64,000 bases of DNA, taken from NCBI GenBank assembly GCA_039030555.1, contig JBCCDY010000011.1, forward strand, positions 98,804 through 162,803, in the 5' to 3' direction. The position numbers and the translations under genes were made by a program. The notes under the pieces are model-generated. The model had not been told where the DNA came from. It made no database searches and saw only the letters and a program-made list of their open reading frames with translations. The stretch is from JBCCDY01 sp039030555. GTDB taxonomy: Bacteria > Bacteroidota > Bacteroidia > Cytophagales > Cyclobacteriaceae. The stretch's first letter is position 1. Every line of letters begins with the position of its first letter. This document shows positions 18,150-27,928 of this stretch, in pieces.

Positions 18150-19378
18150 AAGAGGAAGGGGCTTTATTTATCATGCCAAGATCCAGCAAGGCATGGAAAG
18201 GTGCCGAAGCACTATGGGTAACAGTAGCTGGTTGGTCGAGTGCCGCAGAAAGAATTATAGGGAAAGCTTATGTATTAACCACTGATAGAATTGCTGTTCC
18301 ATTGGAGGTAATTGATTATCCATTAGGCACCGGGACGATTAAGCAGCAATCTAAATTCAAAAGATACACGAAGTGGATGCCACTTACTCTACTTAATCTA
18401 CTCAAGGATATTCTACTTTGGTATCATGCTTACAAGCATAATAACTATAGTTACGACCTACCCCTAGAGAAAGAAAACATTAAATTCATTTGGGAACAAC
18501 ATGATTTGTTTTCCGGTCCTGGAAGAAAGCTTGCTAATGAGTTAAAAGTTCCGTTGATCACGTATGTACATGCTCCAGTTGTGTGGGAAGCTAGGAAGTG
18601 GGGGGTGAAGAGGCCAATCTGGGGATGGTTTTTAGAATTATTTGGAGAAGCTCAAAGCTTAAAAAAGGCTGACGTTGTAGCGTGCGTTTCCGAACAAGTA
18701 CGTAATAAAGTTATAAAAATGGGAGTTTCTAAGGAGAAGGTAATTGTTTCCGCTATGTCTGTAGATCCTAACCTTTTTTCCAATCGTTCTAAGCAGCAAG
18801 CACTTGTGGCGAGGTATTCCTTGAAAGATAAAACAGTAGTAGGTTGGACTGGTAGTTTTAGAAGCTTCCATGGCCTCGAAATATTATTAAATGCCTTTGA
18901 AATGGCTTACAAGGATGATAAGAACCTTGCCCTGATGCTTGTGGGAGACGGCTCGGAAAGGGGTGCTTTGGAAAACATTGTGCGAGAAAAAGGACTTGAA
19001 AAGACTGTCATTTTCACAGGTAGAAAAAAATTCTCAAATATACCAGACTATATTAATCTTTTTGATATCGCAATAGTAAGCGCTAGAAGTGCTAGTGATT
19101 TTCATTACTCACCCTTAAAACTCAGGGAGTATTTAATAGCTAAAAAATCAACAATTGCCCCTTCGGCTGGAGAAATAATATCCAATTTCAAGCATAATAA
19201 ACATTTAAGATTCTACGAGGCTGGTAATCAAGATAGTCTAAAAAGTGCCATAGTTGATTTAGCAAGCAACTCTAAGCTAAGAGAGGAATTAGGTAATGAA
19301 GGATTCAAGTTGGTCAACGAAAAAGGTACTTGGGATTATGAGTTAAAAAAAGTTCTGCAGCATTACGAAAAAATCTAA
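18146..19378 (+). CDS. family 4 (GT-B) glycosyltransferase
   Basis: A 410-residue retaining glycosyltransferase. The C-terminal donor-binding domain shows VVGWTGSFRSFHGLE near 230, LMLVGDGSERGALE near 265 and the E-x7-E region (FHYSPLKLREYLIAKK near 325). The N-terminal half has the acceptor-domain motif TYVHAPVVWE. The ATGA overlap with the flippase gene shows coupling. Sugar specificity is unknown. Confidence 0.8.
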   Translation: MKEEGALFIMPRSSKAWKGAEALWVTVAGWSSAAERIIGKAYVLTTDRIAVPLEVIDYPLGTGTIKQQSKFKRYTKWMPLTLLNLLKDILLWYHAYKHNNYSYDLPLEKENIKFIWEQHDLFSGPGRKLANELKVPLITYVHAPVVWEARKWGVKRPIWGWFLELFGEAQSLKKADVVACVSEQVRNKVIKMGVSKEKVIVSAMSVDPNLFSNRSKQQALVARYSLKDKTVVGWTGSFRSFHGLEILLNAFEMAYKDDKNLALMLVGDGSERGALENIVREKGLEKTVIFTGRKKFSNIPDYINLFDIAIVSARSASDFHYSPLKLREYLIAKKSTIAPSAGEIISNFKHNKHLRFYEAGNQDSLKSAIVDLASNSKLREELGNEGFKLVNEKGTWDYELKKVLQHYEKI

Positions 19379-19401
19379 AGATTTAGGAATACTATATAAA
19401 A

Positions 19402-20733
19402 ATGAATAAAATAACTGAATTAGTAACATCAAATTATAAATACTTATCTATAGTAATTCTAATCATGATAGGTTTTGTAATTGCCTTGAGCACTTATTTC
19501 TCATGGGTGAGCGCTGATGCAGCATATTATCTTTCAGTAGCAAGAGACATTGCTAGTGGATACATACCATATAGTGATATTAATATGCATTACACCCCTT
19601 TAATGATGTATATAAATAGCCTTATATATTTTGTATTTAAATCACCAAATTACTTATTTTTCTTGCTCACACAATTCCTTATTATTGGGCTAGCTAGCAT
19701 TTTATTTTTTAAACTACTTATAGATTGTTTTAGTATAAAGAGAAACTCTGCTTTTTTCATTGTAACACTTTGTGCTCTATCAATCCTTAGCTCGGATGGT
19801 ACCTACATTGTTTTAGAGGTCTACAGCTTTTTATTTGTCATTATTGGAGGCTTATTCTTCTTTAGGAAGGATTACTTATGGGCTGGCTTCCTTATAGGTT
19901 TTTCCTTCTTTATAAAACAATATAGTGTTCTTAACTATATGCCTTTTTATTTTCTGTTGTTTTTTTATAAAAGTAAACGGGAAATATCTTGGACCCCAAT
20001 AATTCTTTTTTCTTTAGGGGGACTGATTTGTTTGGGACTGTTTTTGTTAATTTTTCTAGGCATCTACGAAATACCATTTGAGCAATTATTATCTCAATTA
20101 AGTGGAACGGAATATAGCACTTGGGCATCCTCTAACACTTCTAGCATTTTTTCTTATTTTATAGGAGTTAAGAACCTTCTTTTACTTCTTTTGCCAATAC
20201 TACTTTTTCTTCTATTTTTTGGTGAGACCAAGTCATACTATATTATTTTTCTACTAATTGGGATATTAGTTAACATACTTCCAACTTTTGTGAAAAGCTA
20301 CCAACATTACCTAATTAACACGTACCCCTATGTCTTTATCTTGTTGGGTATCGTTTTAGATAATGCTTTGGGTAAGACAAAACAAATGAAATTGGCCTAT
20401 TTTGCAATAGCGCTCATTTTGTTTTCAACATTTGTAGCAAGAATTGTTAAGCATAAACATAAGAATTATGATCAAGAACTCATCTCATCTAAAGTGAAAA
20501 AAGTTATTCCAAAGGGCTCAGAAATATATATGCATGGGGAAATCAGATATCTCTATATACTCAATAATTATCGCAACCCTGCCCTTGAAAAAGTTGGTTA
20601 TAGTTATATGGCAAAAGATCTACAAGAAAACTTCCCCAAGGCATCACTTAGCAACAAACTGACAGGTGAAATCACAGATATCATACCATTAAATAATAAG
20701 GATTCTATATATATTTACAACAAAAATTTTTGA
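19402..20733 (+). CDS. membrane glycosyltransferase (GT-C / PMT-like)
   Basis: A 443-residue protein with about ten membrane helices. The first periplasmic loop reads WVSADAAYYLSVARDIASG, followed by NMHYTPLMMYIN, a layout typical of GT-C enzymes that use polyprenyl-phosphate sugars (acidic residues in loop 1). A soluble C-terminal tail of about 90 residues follows the last helix. It may add a sugar on the periplasmic face. The GT2 of the DPM1 type at 21596-22552 could supply its lipid-linked donor. Confidence 0.6.
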   Translation: MNKITELVTSNYKYLSIVILIMIGFVIALSTYFSWVSADAAYYLSVARDIASGYIPYSDINMHYTPLMMYINSLIYFVFKSPNYLFFLLTQFLIIGLASILFFKLLIDCFSIKRNSAFFIVTLCALSILSSDGTYIVLEVYSFLFVIIGGLFFFRKDYLWAGFLIGFSFFIKQYSVLNYMPFYFLLFFYKSKREISWTPIILFSLGGLICLGLFLLIFLGIYEIPFEQLLSQLSGTEYSTWASSNTSSIFSYFIGVKNLLLLLLPILLFLLFFGETKSYYIIFLLIGILVNILPTFVKSYQHYLINTYPYVFILLGIVLDNALGKTKQMKLAYFAIALILFSTFVARIVKHKHKNYDQELISSKVKKVIPKGSEIYMHGEIRYLYILNNYRNPALEKVGYSYMAKDLQENFPKASLSNKLTGEITDIIPLNNKDSIYIYNKNF

Positions 20734-20760
20734 CTTTGCATTATTCGTTAGTCCCGGCAT

Positions 20761-21579
20761 ATGAGTTTAAATGATTTCACTTCAAACCTTGAATTAAAGG
20801 ATGGTATATGGTTTTCTTCTGATGTAAAGAAAATATCTTATCCTAAGGCAGGAAATGATGCCTATTATCAGGTTGAAGAAAATAGTTTCTGGTTTAAACA
20901 TCGCAATAATTGTATTGTTGAACTACTCAGTAGGTTCCCTCCGAACGGAGCGATTTTCGATGTAGGTGGAGGAAATGGTTTCGTATCTAAAAGAATACAG
21001 AGCGAAGGTTATGAAGCAGTACTTGTAGAGCCAGGTATTGCCGGAGTCTTGAACGCAAAAAGAAGGAATTTAAAAAATGTAATTTGTTCCACACTTGAGG
21101 GTGTAAAGGCAGAAAGTAACTCTCTCCCAGCCATAGGAGTATTTGATGTTGTAGAACACTTACCAGATGATATGGCTTTTTTAAAAACAGCGTATGAGCT
21201 ACTGGTAGAGGGTGGGAAAATTTATATTACCGTACCGGCTTATAACACACTTTGGTCACAAGACGATGTGGATGCGGGACATTATAGACGATATACTATC
21301 AAGTCTATCAATAAGAAATTACAAAGTTTAAACTTCGAAATAGAATTTTCCACATATATGTTTTCTATTCTCCCATTTCCAATTTTCCTGTTTCGAACAA
21401 TCCCTTCTCTTTTTTCAAAGAAAAGCAATTCCCCTGATAAGCATTCCAACATACAAGAAGATCATATCCAAGATAACAAACTATTAGAACGGATATGGTG
21501 GTGGGAGCTTTCTAGAGTGAAAAAATTAACTAAAATTCCATTTGGTAGCAGTTGTTTATTGGTGGCATCTAAAAAGTGA
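20761..21579 (+). CDS. class I SAM-dependent methyltransferase
   Basis: A 272-residue protein with the SAM-binding motif AIFDVGGGNGFVSKRI near 60-76, the acidic post-motif LVEPG and GVFDVVEHLPDD near 125. The aromatic C-terminus (RIWWWELSRVKK) resembles sugar- or lipid-acting methyltransferases found beside DPM1-like transferases. It may methylate a sugar or the lipid carrier. It starts 27 bp after the GT-C gene. Confidence 0.75.
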   Translation: MSLNDFTSNLELKDGIWFSSDVKKISYPKAGNDAYYQVEENSFWFKHRNNCIVELLSRFPPNGAIFDVGGGNGFVSKRIQSEGYEAVLVEPGIAGVLNAKRRNLKNVICSTLEGVKAESNSLPAIGVFDVVEHLPDDMAFLKTAYELLVEGGKIYITVPAYNTLWSQDDVDAGHYRRYTIKSINKKLQSLNFEIEFSTYMFSILPFPIFLFRTIPSLFSKKSNSPDKHSNIQEDHIQDNKLLERIWWWELSRVKKLTKIPFGSSCLLVASKK

Positions 21580-21595
21580 ACTATTAAATTATCCA

Positions 21596-22552
21596 ATGAT
21601 TACTCCTAAAATAAGTGTAGTAAGCCCTGTATATCGAGCTGAAAATATTATTGAAGAACTCGTAAAAAGGATTATTATACAACTCTCTAAGATAACAGTT
21701 GATTTTGAAATAGTCTTGGTCGAGGACGGTAGTCCTGATGAGTCATGGAAAAAAATAAAAAAGGAAACAAGCAAAGATGATCGGGTAAAAGGAATAAAAC
21801 TGAGTAGAAATTTTGGTCAACATTATGCTATTTCTGCAGGATTAGAGCTTAGTAGCGGCGAATGGGTAGTGGTCATGGATTGTGACCTTCAAGATCTACC
21901 TGAAGAAATTAACAATTTGTATTCCAAAGCTTTGTCTGATGGAGTAGATTCCGTCGTTGCCAGCCGAATTACCAGAAACGATAGTTTTCTTAAAAAGTTT
22001 GTATCATTTGCTTTTTATAAAACACTTTCCTGGCTTACAGGTGTAGACTATGACCATACGGTAGCTAATTTTGGTATATATAAAAGAAGCGTAGTAAATT
22101 CTGTAGTTTCTATGGGTGATAGCATTCGTTACTTTCCTAGTATGATCAAATGGGTAGGTTTCAAATCTACAACACTGGAAGTTTCTCACTCCGCGAGACC
22201 AGAAGGAAAGTCCTCTTATAATCTAAAAAAACTTTTGAATTTAGCACTGGATATCATTTTATCCTATTCCGATCGACCGATTAGACTTGTTATTAAATTG
22301 GGTTTAATAATATCAATTTTATCCATTGCTTCAGCAATTTTTACATTTTTTCAGGCTATATACGGTCAAATAGAAGTGCCAGGCTATGCTTCTTTGATTA
22401 TATCAATTTGGTTTTTCAGTGGTGTTATAGTTATTATCATAGGAATAATAGGTTTATACGTCAGCAAGACTTTTCAGGCTGCGAAGCGTAGGCCAAACTA
22501 TATTACCGCTGACAGGATAAACTTTATTCCGGCTGATGATAAAATTTCTTGA
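21596..22552 (+). CDS. DPM1/GtrB-like polyprenyl-phosphate glycosyltransferase (GT2)
   Basis: A 318-residue GT-A enzyme with two C-terminal membrane helices (about 230-260 and 270-300). Motifs are SVVSPVYRAENI, LVEDGSPDESW, VVMDCDLQDLPEEI (DxD) and RPEGKSSYNLKKL. Family members load a sugar onto undecaprenyl phosphate. I use the ATG at 21596 because it aligns with the family N-terminus; the earlier ATG at 21542 lies inside the methyltransferase gene. It probably provides donor for the nearby GT-C protein. Confidence 0.85.
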   Translation: MITPKISVVSPVYRAENIIEELVKRIIIQLSKITVDFEIVLVEDGSPDESWKKIKKETSKDDRVKGIKLSRNFGQHYAISAGLELSSGEWVVVMDCDLQDLPEEINNLYSKALSDGVDSVVASRITRNDSFLKKFVSFAFYKTLSWLTGVDYDHTVANFGIYKRSVVNSVVSMGDSIRYFPSMIKWVGFKSTTLEVSHSARPEGKSSYNLKKLLNLALDIILSYSDRPIRLVIKLGLIISILSIASAIFTFFQAIYGQIEVPGYASLIISIWFFSGVIVIIIGIIGLYVSKTFQAAKRRPNYITADRINFIPADDKIS

Positions 22553-23246
22553 GTGGGACTCCAATTTTTTCGGATACAAGGTTGCGAAAATTGATTTGAT
22601 AAATAGATTAGAGGATATAGAAAAAGAAATAGAGTGGGCTAAAGATCAAGATATTAAGCTAATTTATCTCTTTCTGGATTCAGATTTACCAGGTGCCTTG
22701 AGTTATTTGAGCACTAATAATTTTGAAGTCATAGATGAAAAAATAATTTTCTCGAAGAGCATTGTTAAGGAAATACCTTCTTCAGATTTAGATTATCATT
22801 TTGTTACAGAGGTCAATTTTAAAAAAAGGAAGGAAGGGTTTTATGAACTGGCATATATAAGTGGAGAGCATTCACGGTTTAAAAATGACCCGCTGATCCC
22901 AGAAAAAAAATTCAGAGAAATGTACAGGATGTGGGTCAAGAATTCGGTAATAAAGAATGATAGTGAGTTGATAAATATTTCTGATAAAGGGAAATTGGTT
23001 GGAATGATAACCGTTGACGCAAAAGAAGACCACTCTTCCATAGGTTTGTTAGCTGTAAAGGGTACAGCTCGAGGGCGAGGAATTGGTAGAATCCTAATTG
23101 GGTTAGCAGAACAATTTAGCCGACAAAAGGATTTGAGTGAGCTAAGGGTCGCCACTCAAAAATTAAATACTAATGCTTGCAAGTTTTATGAGCAAATGAA
23201 TTTTAAGGTTTTTCAAGGTAAGCTAATCTCACACATTTGGTTATGA
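22536..23246 (+). CDS. GNAT acetyltransferase (WecD/RffC-like)
   Basis: A 236-residue N-acetyltransferase. The GNAT acetyl-CoA motif is AVKGTARGRGIGRILIG near 170, followed by FYEQMNFK at the end. It begins inside the preceding gene (17-bp overlap) and overlaps the WecE-like aminotransferase by 4 bp. That pairing matches WecD (dTDP-fucosamine acetyltransferase), which acetylates the amino sugar made by WecE. The pair would give an Fuc4NAc-type residue. No dTDP-sugar synthesis genes (rmlA/B) lie in the window. Confidence 0.75.
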   Translation: MIKFLEWDSNFFGYKVAKIDLINRLEDIEKEIEWAKDQDIKLIYLFLDSDLPGALSYLSTNNFEVIDEKIIFSKSIVKEIPSSDLDYHFVTEVNFKKRKEGFYELAYISGEHSRFKNDPLIPEKKFREMYRMWVKNSVIKNDSELINISDKGKLVGMITVDAKEDHSSIGLLAVKGTARGRGIGRILIGLAEQFSRQKDLSELRVATQKLNTNACKFYEQMNFKVFQGKLISHIWL

Positions 23247-24379
23247 CGTATTCTATTCCATTCAATAAACCTCATTTCACAGGCAAGGAAACAAAGTATA
23301 TTGAAGATGCTGTTAGAAGAGGAAAAATTTCAGGTAATGGCTATTACACTAAGAATTGTCATCAATTTTTTGAAGAGCGTTATGGCTTTAAAAAGTGTCT
23401 ATTAACAACGTCCTGCACAGATGCATTAGAAATGTGTGCTATACTTATTGACATACAACCAGGAGATGAGGTAATCATGCCATCTTATACATTTGTAAGT
23501 ACTGCGAACGCATTTATTTTAAGAGGGGCTAAAGTTCTTTTTGCCGATAGTAGAAAGGACTTTCCGGGAATAGACGAAGATCAAATCGAAGCATTGGTCA
23601 CAGAAAGGACTAAAGCCATAGTAGTTGTGCATTATGCTGGAATATCATGTGATATGGTGAAAATTATGGATGTTGCCAACCGGAATAAGCTTTATGTTAT
23701 TGAGGATGCTGCACAAGGCATAGATAGTTACTTTGAAAATAAGCCATTAGGAGGGATAGGACATTTAGGGTGCTTTTCCTTTCATGAAACAAAAAATATT
23801 AGTAGCGGTGAAGGTGGAATGTTATGTGTCAATGATGACACTTTTTTGAAACGAGCTGAGATAGTTTGGGAAAAAGGTACAAATAGAAGTGCCTTTTTTC
23901 GTGGAGAAGTTGATAAGTACTCTTGGGTAGATTTAGGGAGTAGTTTCCTGCCATCAGAGTTAGTTGCTGCTGTGCTTCGCGCTCAACTAGATAAGCTCGA
24001 TAATATTCAAGATAAAAGAAAACAAATTTTTTCTAGATATGCTCAGAATTTAAAAGAATGGGCTGATAAAAATGGAATTGCTTTACCTTATCATCCTGAG
24101 TATGCTACCAAAAACGGTCATATGTTCTATATGGTTTTAGAAGATTTAGATCAGAGGACTAAGGTGATCGAAAATCTCAAACAAAATGATGTCATGGCAG
24201 TATTTCATTACCTCGGTCTACATAATAGCCCTTATTATGAGGACAAGCATAAACACGGGAAGCTGAATCAGACGAATCGATACACCGATTGCCTTGTAAG
24301 GCTACCATTTTATTATGATCTTGATTTAAAAGATGTGGATATGATTTCTAATCTAATTAAAGCTATAGAATTTAATTGA
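23243..24379 (+). CDS. rffA: dTDP-4-amino-4,6-dideoxygalactose transaminase (WecE/RffA-like)
   Basis: A PLP-dependent DegT/DnrJ/EryC1/StrS aminotransferase of 378 residues. It begins IPFNKPHFTGKE, has LTTSCTDALEM and EVIMPSYTFVSTANAF, and places the PLP lysine in SFHETKNISSGEGG (about residue 183). These match the RffA subgroup rather than PglE. I take the ATG at 23243, which overlaps the acetyltransferase stop (ATGA); the TTG at 23237 is less likely. It should convert dTDP-4-keto-6-deoxyglucose to the 4-amino sugar. Confidence 0.88.
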   Translation: MTYSIPFNKPHFTGKETKYIEDAVRRGKISGNGYYTKNCHQFFEERYGFKKCLLTTSCTDALEMCAILIDIQPGDEVIMPSYTFVSTANAFILRGAKVLFADSRKDFPGIDEDQIEALVTERTKAIVVVHYAGISCDMVKIMDVANRNKLYVIEDAAQGIDSYFENKPLGGIGHLGCFSFHETKNISSGEGGMLCVNDDTFLKRAEIVWEKGTNRSAFFRGEVDKYSWVDLGSSFLPSELVAAVLRAQLDKLDNIQDKRKQIFSRYAQNLKEWADKNGIALPYHPEYATKNGHMFYMVLEDLDQRTKVIENLKQNDVMAVFHYLGLHNSPYYEDKHKHGKLNQTNRYTDCLVRLPFYYDLDLKDVDMISNLIKAIEFN

Positions 24380-24419
24380 TTTATTCAGGACATTTACTAA
24401 TAGATAGATAGAATAGTCT

Positions 24420-25496
24420 TTGAGAATTCTGCAAATTATTCAGAAACCGCAGCTAAGAGGGGCAGAAATATTTGCTGCTCAGCTTAGTGACCACTTTGAA
24501 CAGAAGGGCTATGAGGTTGTCATGATATGTCTTTTTGAAGGTAATGAGGAAATACCCTTCAAAGGAAAAATCATTCATTTGAACAGGCCAACTGGTAGGC
24601 GCTTTACAGATTGGGTTGGATATAAAAGAATAAGTGATTTGGTAAACCAAGAAAGGCCAGATATAGTTCAGGCGAATGCAGGTGATACATTAAAATATGC
24701 AGCGATTTCAAAGATGCTCTTTGGTTGGAAGAGTAAGTTAGTGTTCCGTAATGCTAATAAAATGAGTGGATTCTTGAAGAATCCTTTGCATAAACTTTTA
24801 AATAGAACTTTTCTTTCTCAATGTGATTATTTTATATCGGTTAGTGAGAATTGCAGGCAGGATTTAATTGAAATTTTTCCAAGTGCTTTCAAATCTTCGG
24901 CAACTGGAACAATAGGTACGTTAAACTTTGATCATATTAAAGCGGCTGACAAAGATACTGATGAGGAAGTCTTTATAAATATCGGCAGTTTTGTGCCCGA
25001 GAAAAATCATATTTTTTTGATTGAGATATTTGAGGCCTATCGCAAGAAATATGGTTCCGGTAAACTTTGGTTGGTGGGTGATGGCAAACTGAGAGATCAA
25101 ATAGAAAAGAAGATTAAGCAAAATGGACTAACTCACGATGTACTTCTTTTTGGCTATCGTAAAGACGCTCTCAGCTTATTGAAAGCGGCAGATATAATGA
25201 TTATGCCTTCTTTAATTGAAGGGCTTCCCGGGGTTATCTTAGAAGCTCAATCCTGCCAAATACCGGTAGTAGCATCAGCCGTTGGAGGCATCCCCGAAGT
25301 AATATTTAATAATGTCAATGGCTTTACAGTAGAAGAATATAACGTTGATTGGTACATCGATAAGGTGAGATGTATTATCACTAACCCGGTTCTACGGGAG
25401 CAAATGAAACTGGCAGGTTCGAAATTAATCAATGACAAATATACCATGGATGCTGTAAGTGCTCATTTTGAGGAAATATATTCATCGATTTTATGA
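24420..25496 (+). CDS. family 4 glycosyltransferase
   Basis: A 358-residue GT-B enzyme. It has RILQIIQKPQLRGAEIFAAQL at the N-terminus, SVSENCRQDL mid-protein, LWLVGDGKLRDQIE near 220 and the E-x7-E region MPSLIEGLPGVILEAQ near 265. It starts at TTG (24420) with no ATG nearby and overlaps the following glycosyltransferase by 4 bp, so the two are coupled and probably add consecutive sugars. Specificity unknown. Confidence 0.82.
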   Translation: MRILQIIQKPQLRGAEIFAAQLSDHFEQKGYEVVMICLFEGNEEIPFKGKIIHLNRPTGRRFTDWVGYKRISDLVNQERPDIVQANAGDTLKYAAISKMLFGWKSKLVFRNANKMSGFLKNPLHKLLNRTFLSQCDYFISVSENCRQDLIEIFPSAFKSSATGTIGTLNFDHIKAADKDTDEEVFINIGSFVPEKNHIFLIEIFEAYRKKYGSGKLWLVGDGKLRDQIEKKIKQNGLTHDVLLFGYRKDALSLLKAADIMIMPSLIEGLPGVILEAQSCQIPVVASAVGGIPEVIFNNVNGFTVEEYNVDWYIDKVRCIITNPVLREQMKLAGSKLINDKYTMDAVSAHFEEIYSSIL

Positions 25497-26620
25497 CAAA
25501 CGAAAAACCTGCCAAGCTTCGAGTTCTTCATATTATAAAATCCTTAGGACGTGGCGGCGCCGAAATGCTCCTGCCAGAGACATTGGTATTTCATGATAAA
25601 GAGAGGTTTGAGTTTCATTACATTTACTTTCTTCCATGGAAAGACCAGATGGTCGAGGCTATACAGCATGAAGGAGGAAAGGTCACCTGTTTCAACGCAT
25701 CGAATAACATCAAAATCATACTCCAGATCCTTCGAGTCATTAAATATATACACGTCAATAATATTGACATTATTCATGCTCACCTACCTTGGGCAGGTTT
25801 TCTAGCCCGCTTCGTACATAAGTTTCATGGAATACCCGTCATTTATACCGAGCACAATAAACAAGAGCGCTATCACAAACTGACGTTCATGTTGAATAAG
25901 CTCACTTTTCGCTGGCAAGACTTAGCGATTTCAGTTTCTAACGATGTTGAACAATCCATTTTAGCAAATATAGGTAAAAAGACCAAGGTCAAGACCATTC
26001 TAAATGGAGTAAATCTACATAAATTCGAGAGACAGAAGACTGCCGTTGACGCCTTAAAGACACAACTTGGCGTGCCTCAGAATACCATTGTTATAGGCAC
26101 GGTGGCTGTGTTTAGGTTCCAAAAGAGGTTGAAAGAGTGGATGCAGGTTTTTAAAGCGGCATCTAAAAATAACCCCACCTTATTTGGTGTGATAGTGGGT
26201 GACGGCCCGCTCAAGGGTGATTTATTAGCAGAAAGGAAGAGGTTGGGACTTGAGGAAAAGATTTTAATGCCGGGTTTACAAACGAATACAGTAGAATGGT
26301 TCTCAGTATTTGATATTTTTATGATGACTTCGGTTTTTGAAGGTTTACCTATAGCTTTGCTAGAGGCCATGAGCATGCGATGCGCTATCGTAACGACAAG
26401 TGCCGGGGGCATTAAAGAGGCCATTGAGCACGAAAAATCAGGTTTAATGGTAGAGGTAGATAAATGGCCAGATTTATCTCAACATTTGAATAATTTAAAG
26501 ACTAATCATCTGGAATCCTATGGAATAGCGGCACGCAAACGCGTGATAGAAAAGTTCAGTATGGATATAATGGTTAACGAGCTTGAGAAGGTTTATTTAT
26601 CAATCTCCGGTAAAATCTGA
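25493..26620 (+). CDS. family 4 glycosyltransferase
   Basis: A 375-residue GT-B enzyme with LHIIKSLGRGGAEMLLPE at the N-terminus, IIHAHLPWAGFLARF, YTEHNKQERYHK, GVIVGDGPLKGDLL near 225 and VFEGLPIALLEAMSM near 275 (E-x7-E). ATGA overlap with the gene before it. It is followed by a 44-bp gap and an acetyltransferase. Donor and acceptor are unknown. Confidence 0.82.
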   Translation: MTNEKPAKLRVLHIIKSLGRGGAEMLLPETLVFHDKERFEFHYIYFLPWKDQMVEAIQHEGGKVTCFNASNNIKIILQILRVIKYIHVNNIDIIHAHLPWAGFLARFVHKFHGIPVIYTEHNKQERYHKLTFMLNKLTFRWQDLAISVSNDVEQSILANIGKKTKVKTILNGVNLHKFERQKTAVDALKTQLGVPQNTIVIGTVAVFRFQKRLKEWMQVFKAASKNNPTLFGVIVGDGPLKGDLLAERKRLGLEEKILMPGLQTNTVEWFSVFDIFMMTSVFEGLPIALLEAMSMRCAIVTTSAGGIKEAIEHEKSGLMVEVDKWPDLSQHLNNLKTNHLESYGIAARKRVIEKFSMDIMVNELEKVYLSISGKI

Positions 26621-26664
26621 ATTTAGCCTCATACAGTGATGATGTTAAACTTGATTTGTTCTAA

Positions 26665-27612
26665 ATGACAATAAGACATGCCAAAAAGGAAGATATACCT
26701 CAGATTATCAAATTACTAAAGATCAGTCTTGGAGAATCTTTAATGCCTAAATCTATAGATTACTGGCAATGGAAGCATATCTTTAACCCGTTCGGTGAGT
26801 CTCCTGTTCTTCTGGCCTTCGATAATGATGTGGTAATTGGTGTTAGGGCTTTTATGAATTGGTCGTGGTTTAAAGCGGAACATTCTTTATCTTCTATTAG
26901 GCCGGTAGATACTGCCACTCACCCGGACTATCAGGGAAAGGGCATTTTCAAGAAGCTGACCCTTCAATTGTTGAAAGAAAGTGAGAAGGAGGGAAAAGAG
27001 ATTGTATTTAATACGCCAAACTCAAGCAGTAAACCAGGTTATTTAAAAATGGGATGGAAAGAGGTAGGAAAGCTACCGGTAAAAGTTAGTTTTAAAAAAC
27101 CAATTAAGATAATTAAATCTAAGCTCTCAACGTCTAATAAAACCGAATTTGTTGAATTAAAAGTGGGAATTTGCCCTGTTGATGAAGTTATTGATAAGTG
27201 GCCAAACAAGGCTGTCATATCTGATTCCATTTGGAAATCTGAGCATACAAGACAATCTATACTCTGGAGATATAATGACATCCCTGTTATAAAATATTAT
27301 GGTAGTGGAGACGAGAATGCTGGTGTTATCTTCAGGTTGAAAAGAACAGGACTTGGTACGGAACTAAGGATATGCGATCATCACGGCGATCGATCTGATG
27401 TAGCCTATTTACTAAAAGATATATACTCAGGCCTTGATTTTGATTATATGACTATATCTGGCTTTTCAAGAGTAAGGATTCCAGGTTTTTTTAAAAAACA
27501 TTTGAATATTGGTCCTGAGGTAACAGTTAGATTGCTGTCAAATAATAATAGCTTGGGATTCTATAATTTTGAAAAATGGAAACCCAGCTTGGGAGATTTG
27601 GAGGTCTTCTAA
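26665..27612 (+). CDS. GNAT-type acyltransferase
   Basis: A 315-residue protein whose N-terminal half is a GNAT domain (TIRHAKKEDIPQIIKLL, then HPDYQGKGIFKKLTLQLL near 87-104 as the acetyl-CoA loop, and SSKPGYLKMGWKEVG). The second half is a longer, unrecognised domain that may bind the sugar substrate. It is probably a glycan- or nucleotide-sugar-modifying acyltransferase. It ends before the largest gap in the locus. Confidence 0.65.
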   Translation: MTIRHAKKEDIPQIIKLLKISLGESLMPKSIDYWQWKHIFNPFGESPVLLAFDNDVVIGVRAFMNWSWFKAEHSLSSIRPVDTATHPDYQGKGIFKKLTLQLLKESEKEGKEIVFNTPNSSSKPGYLKMGWKEVGKLPVKVSFKKPIKIIKSKLSTSNKTEFVELKVGICPVDEVIDKWPNKAVISDSIWKSEHTRQSILWRYNDIPVIKYYGSGDENAGVIFRLKRTGLGTELRICDHHGDRSDVAYLLKDIYSGLDFDYMTISGFSRVRIPGFFKKHLNIGPEVTVRLLSNNNSLGFYNFEKWKPSLGDLEVF

Positions 27613-27928
27613 CGTTTATTTAATACTAACCTCATTTCAATTAATCAATAACACAATCTATTCGCTATGCCTCATATCGTAAATATCTGCCACTAAAGTC
27701 AGTTCTAATGATAGTGTTCGAAGAAAAACTTGTTTTGAAGACACAACAAGTAGCTAAATTTGGCTTTATTTAATTGTAAACATTAGTTTCAGCCAATCAA
27801 AGCTATTTTTAAAATCGAATTTACATTACTAAACTTATCAAGAAACTGGTAAGCTTGATTAAGCGAATAAACAAAGTGTACTCATAGATATCTCAGCAAA
27901 TGGGAGAAACAATAAAAACTTTAAATTA
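27613..27928. other. intergenic region without a recognisable gene
   Basis: A 316-bp AT-rich gap. The only structure seen is a 7-bp inverted repeat (ACTTGTT at 27728 and AACAAGT at 27745) with no U-run after it. No ORF, RNA or clear promoter was recognised. It may separate two transcripts of the glycan locus. Confidence 0.5.
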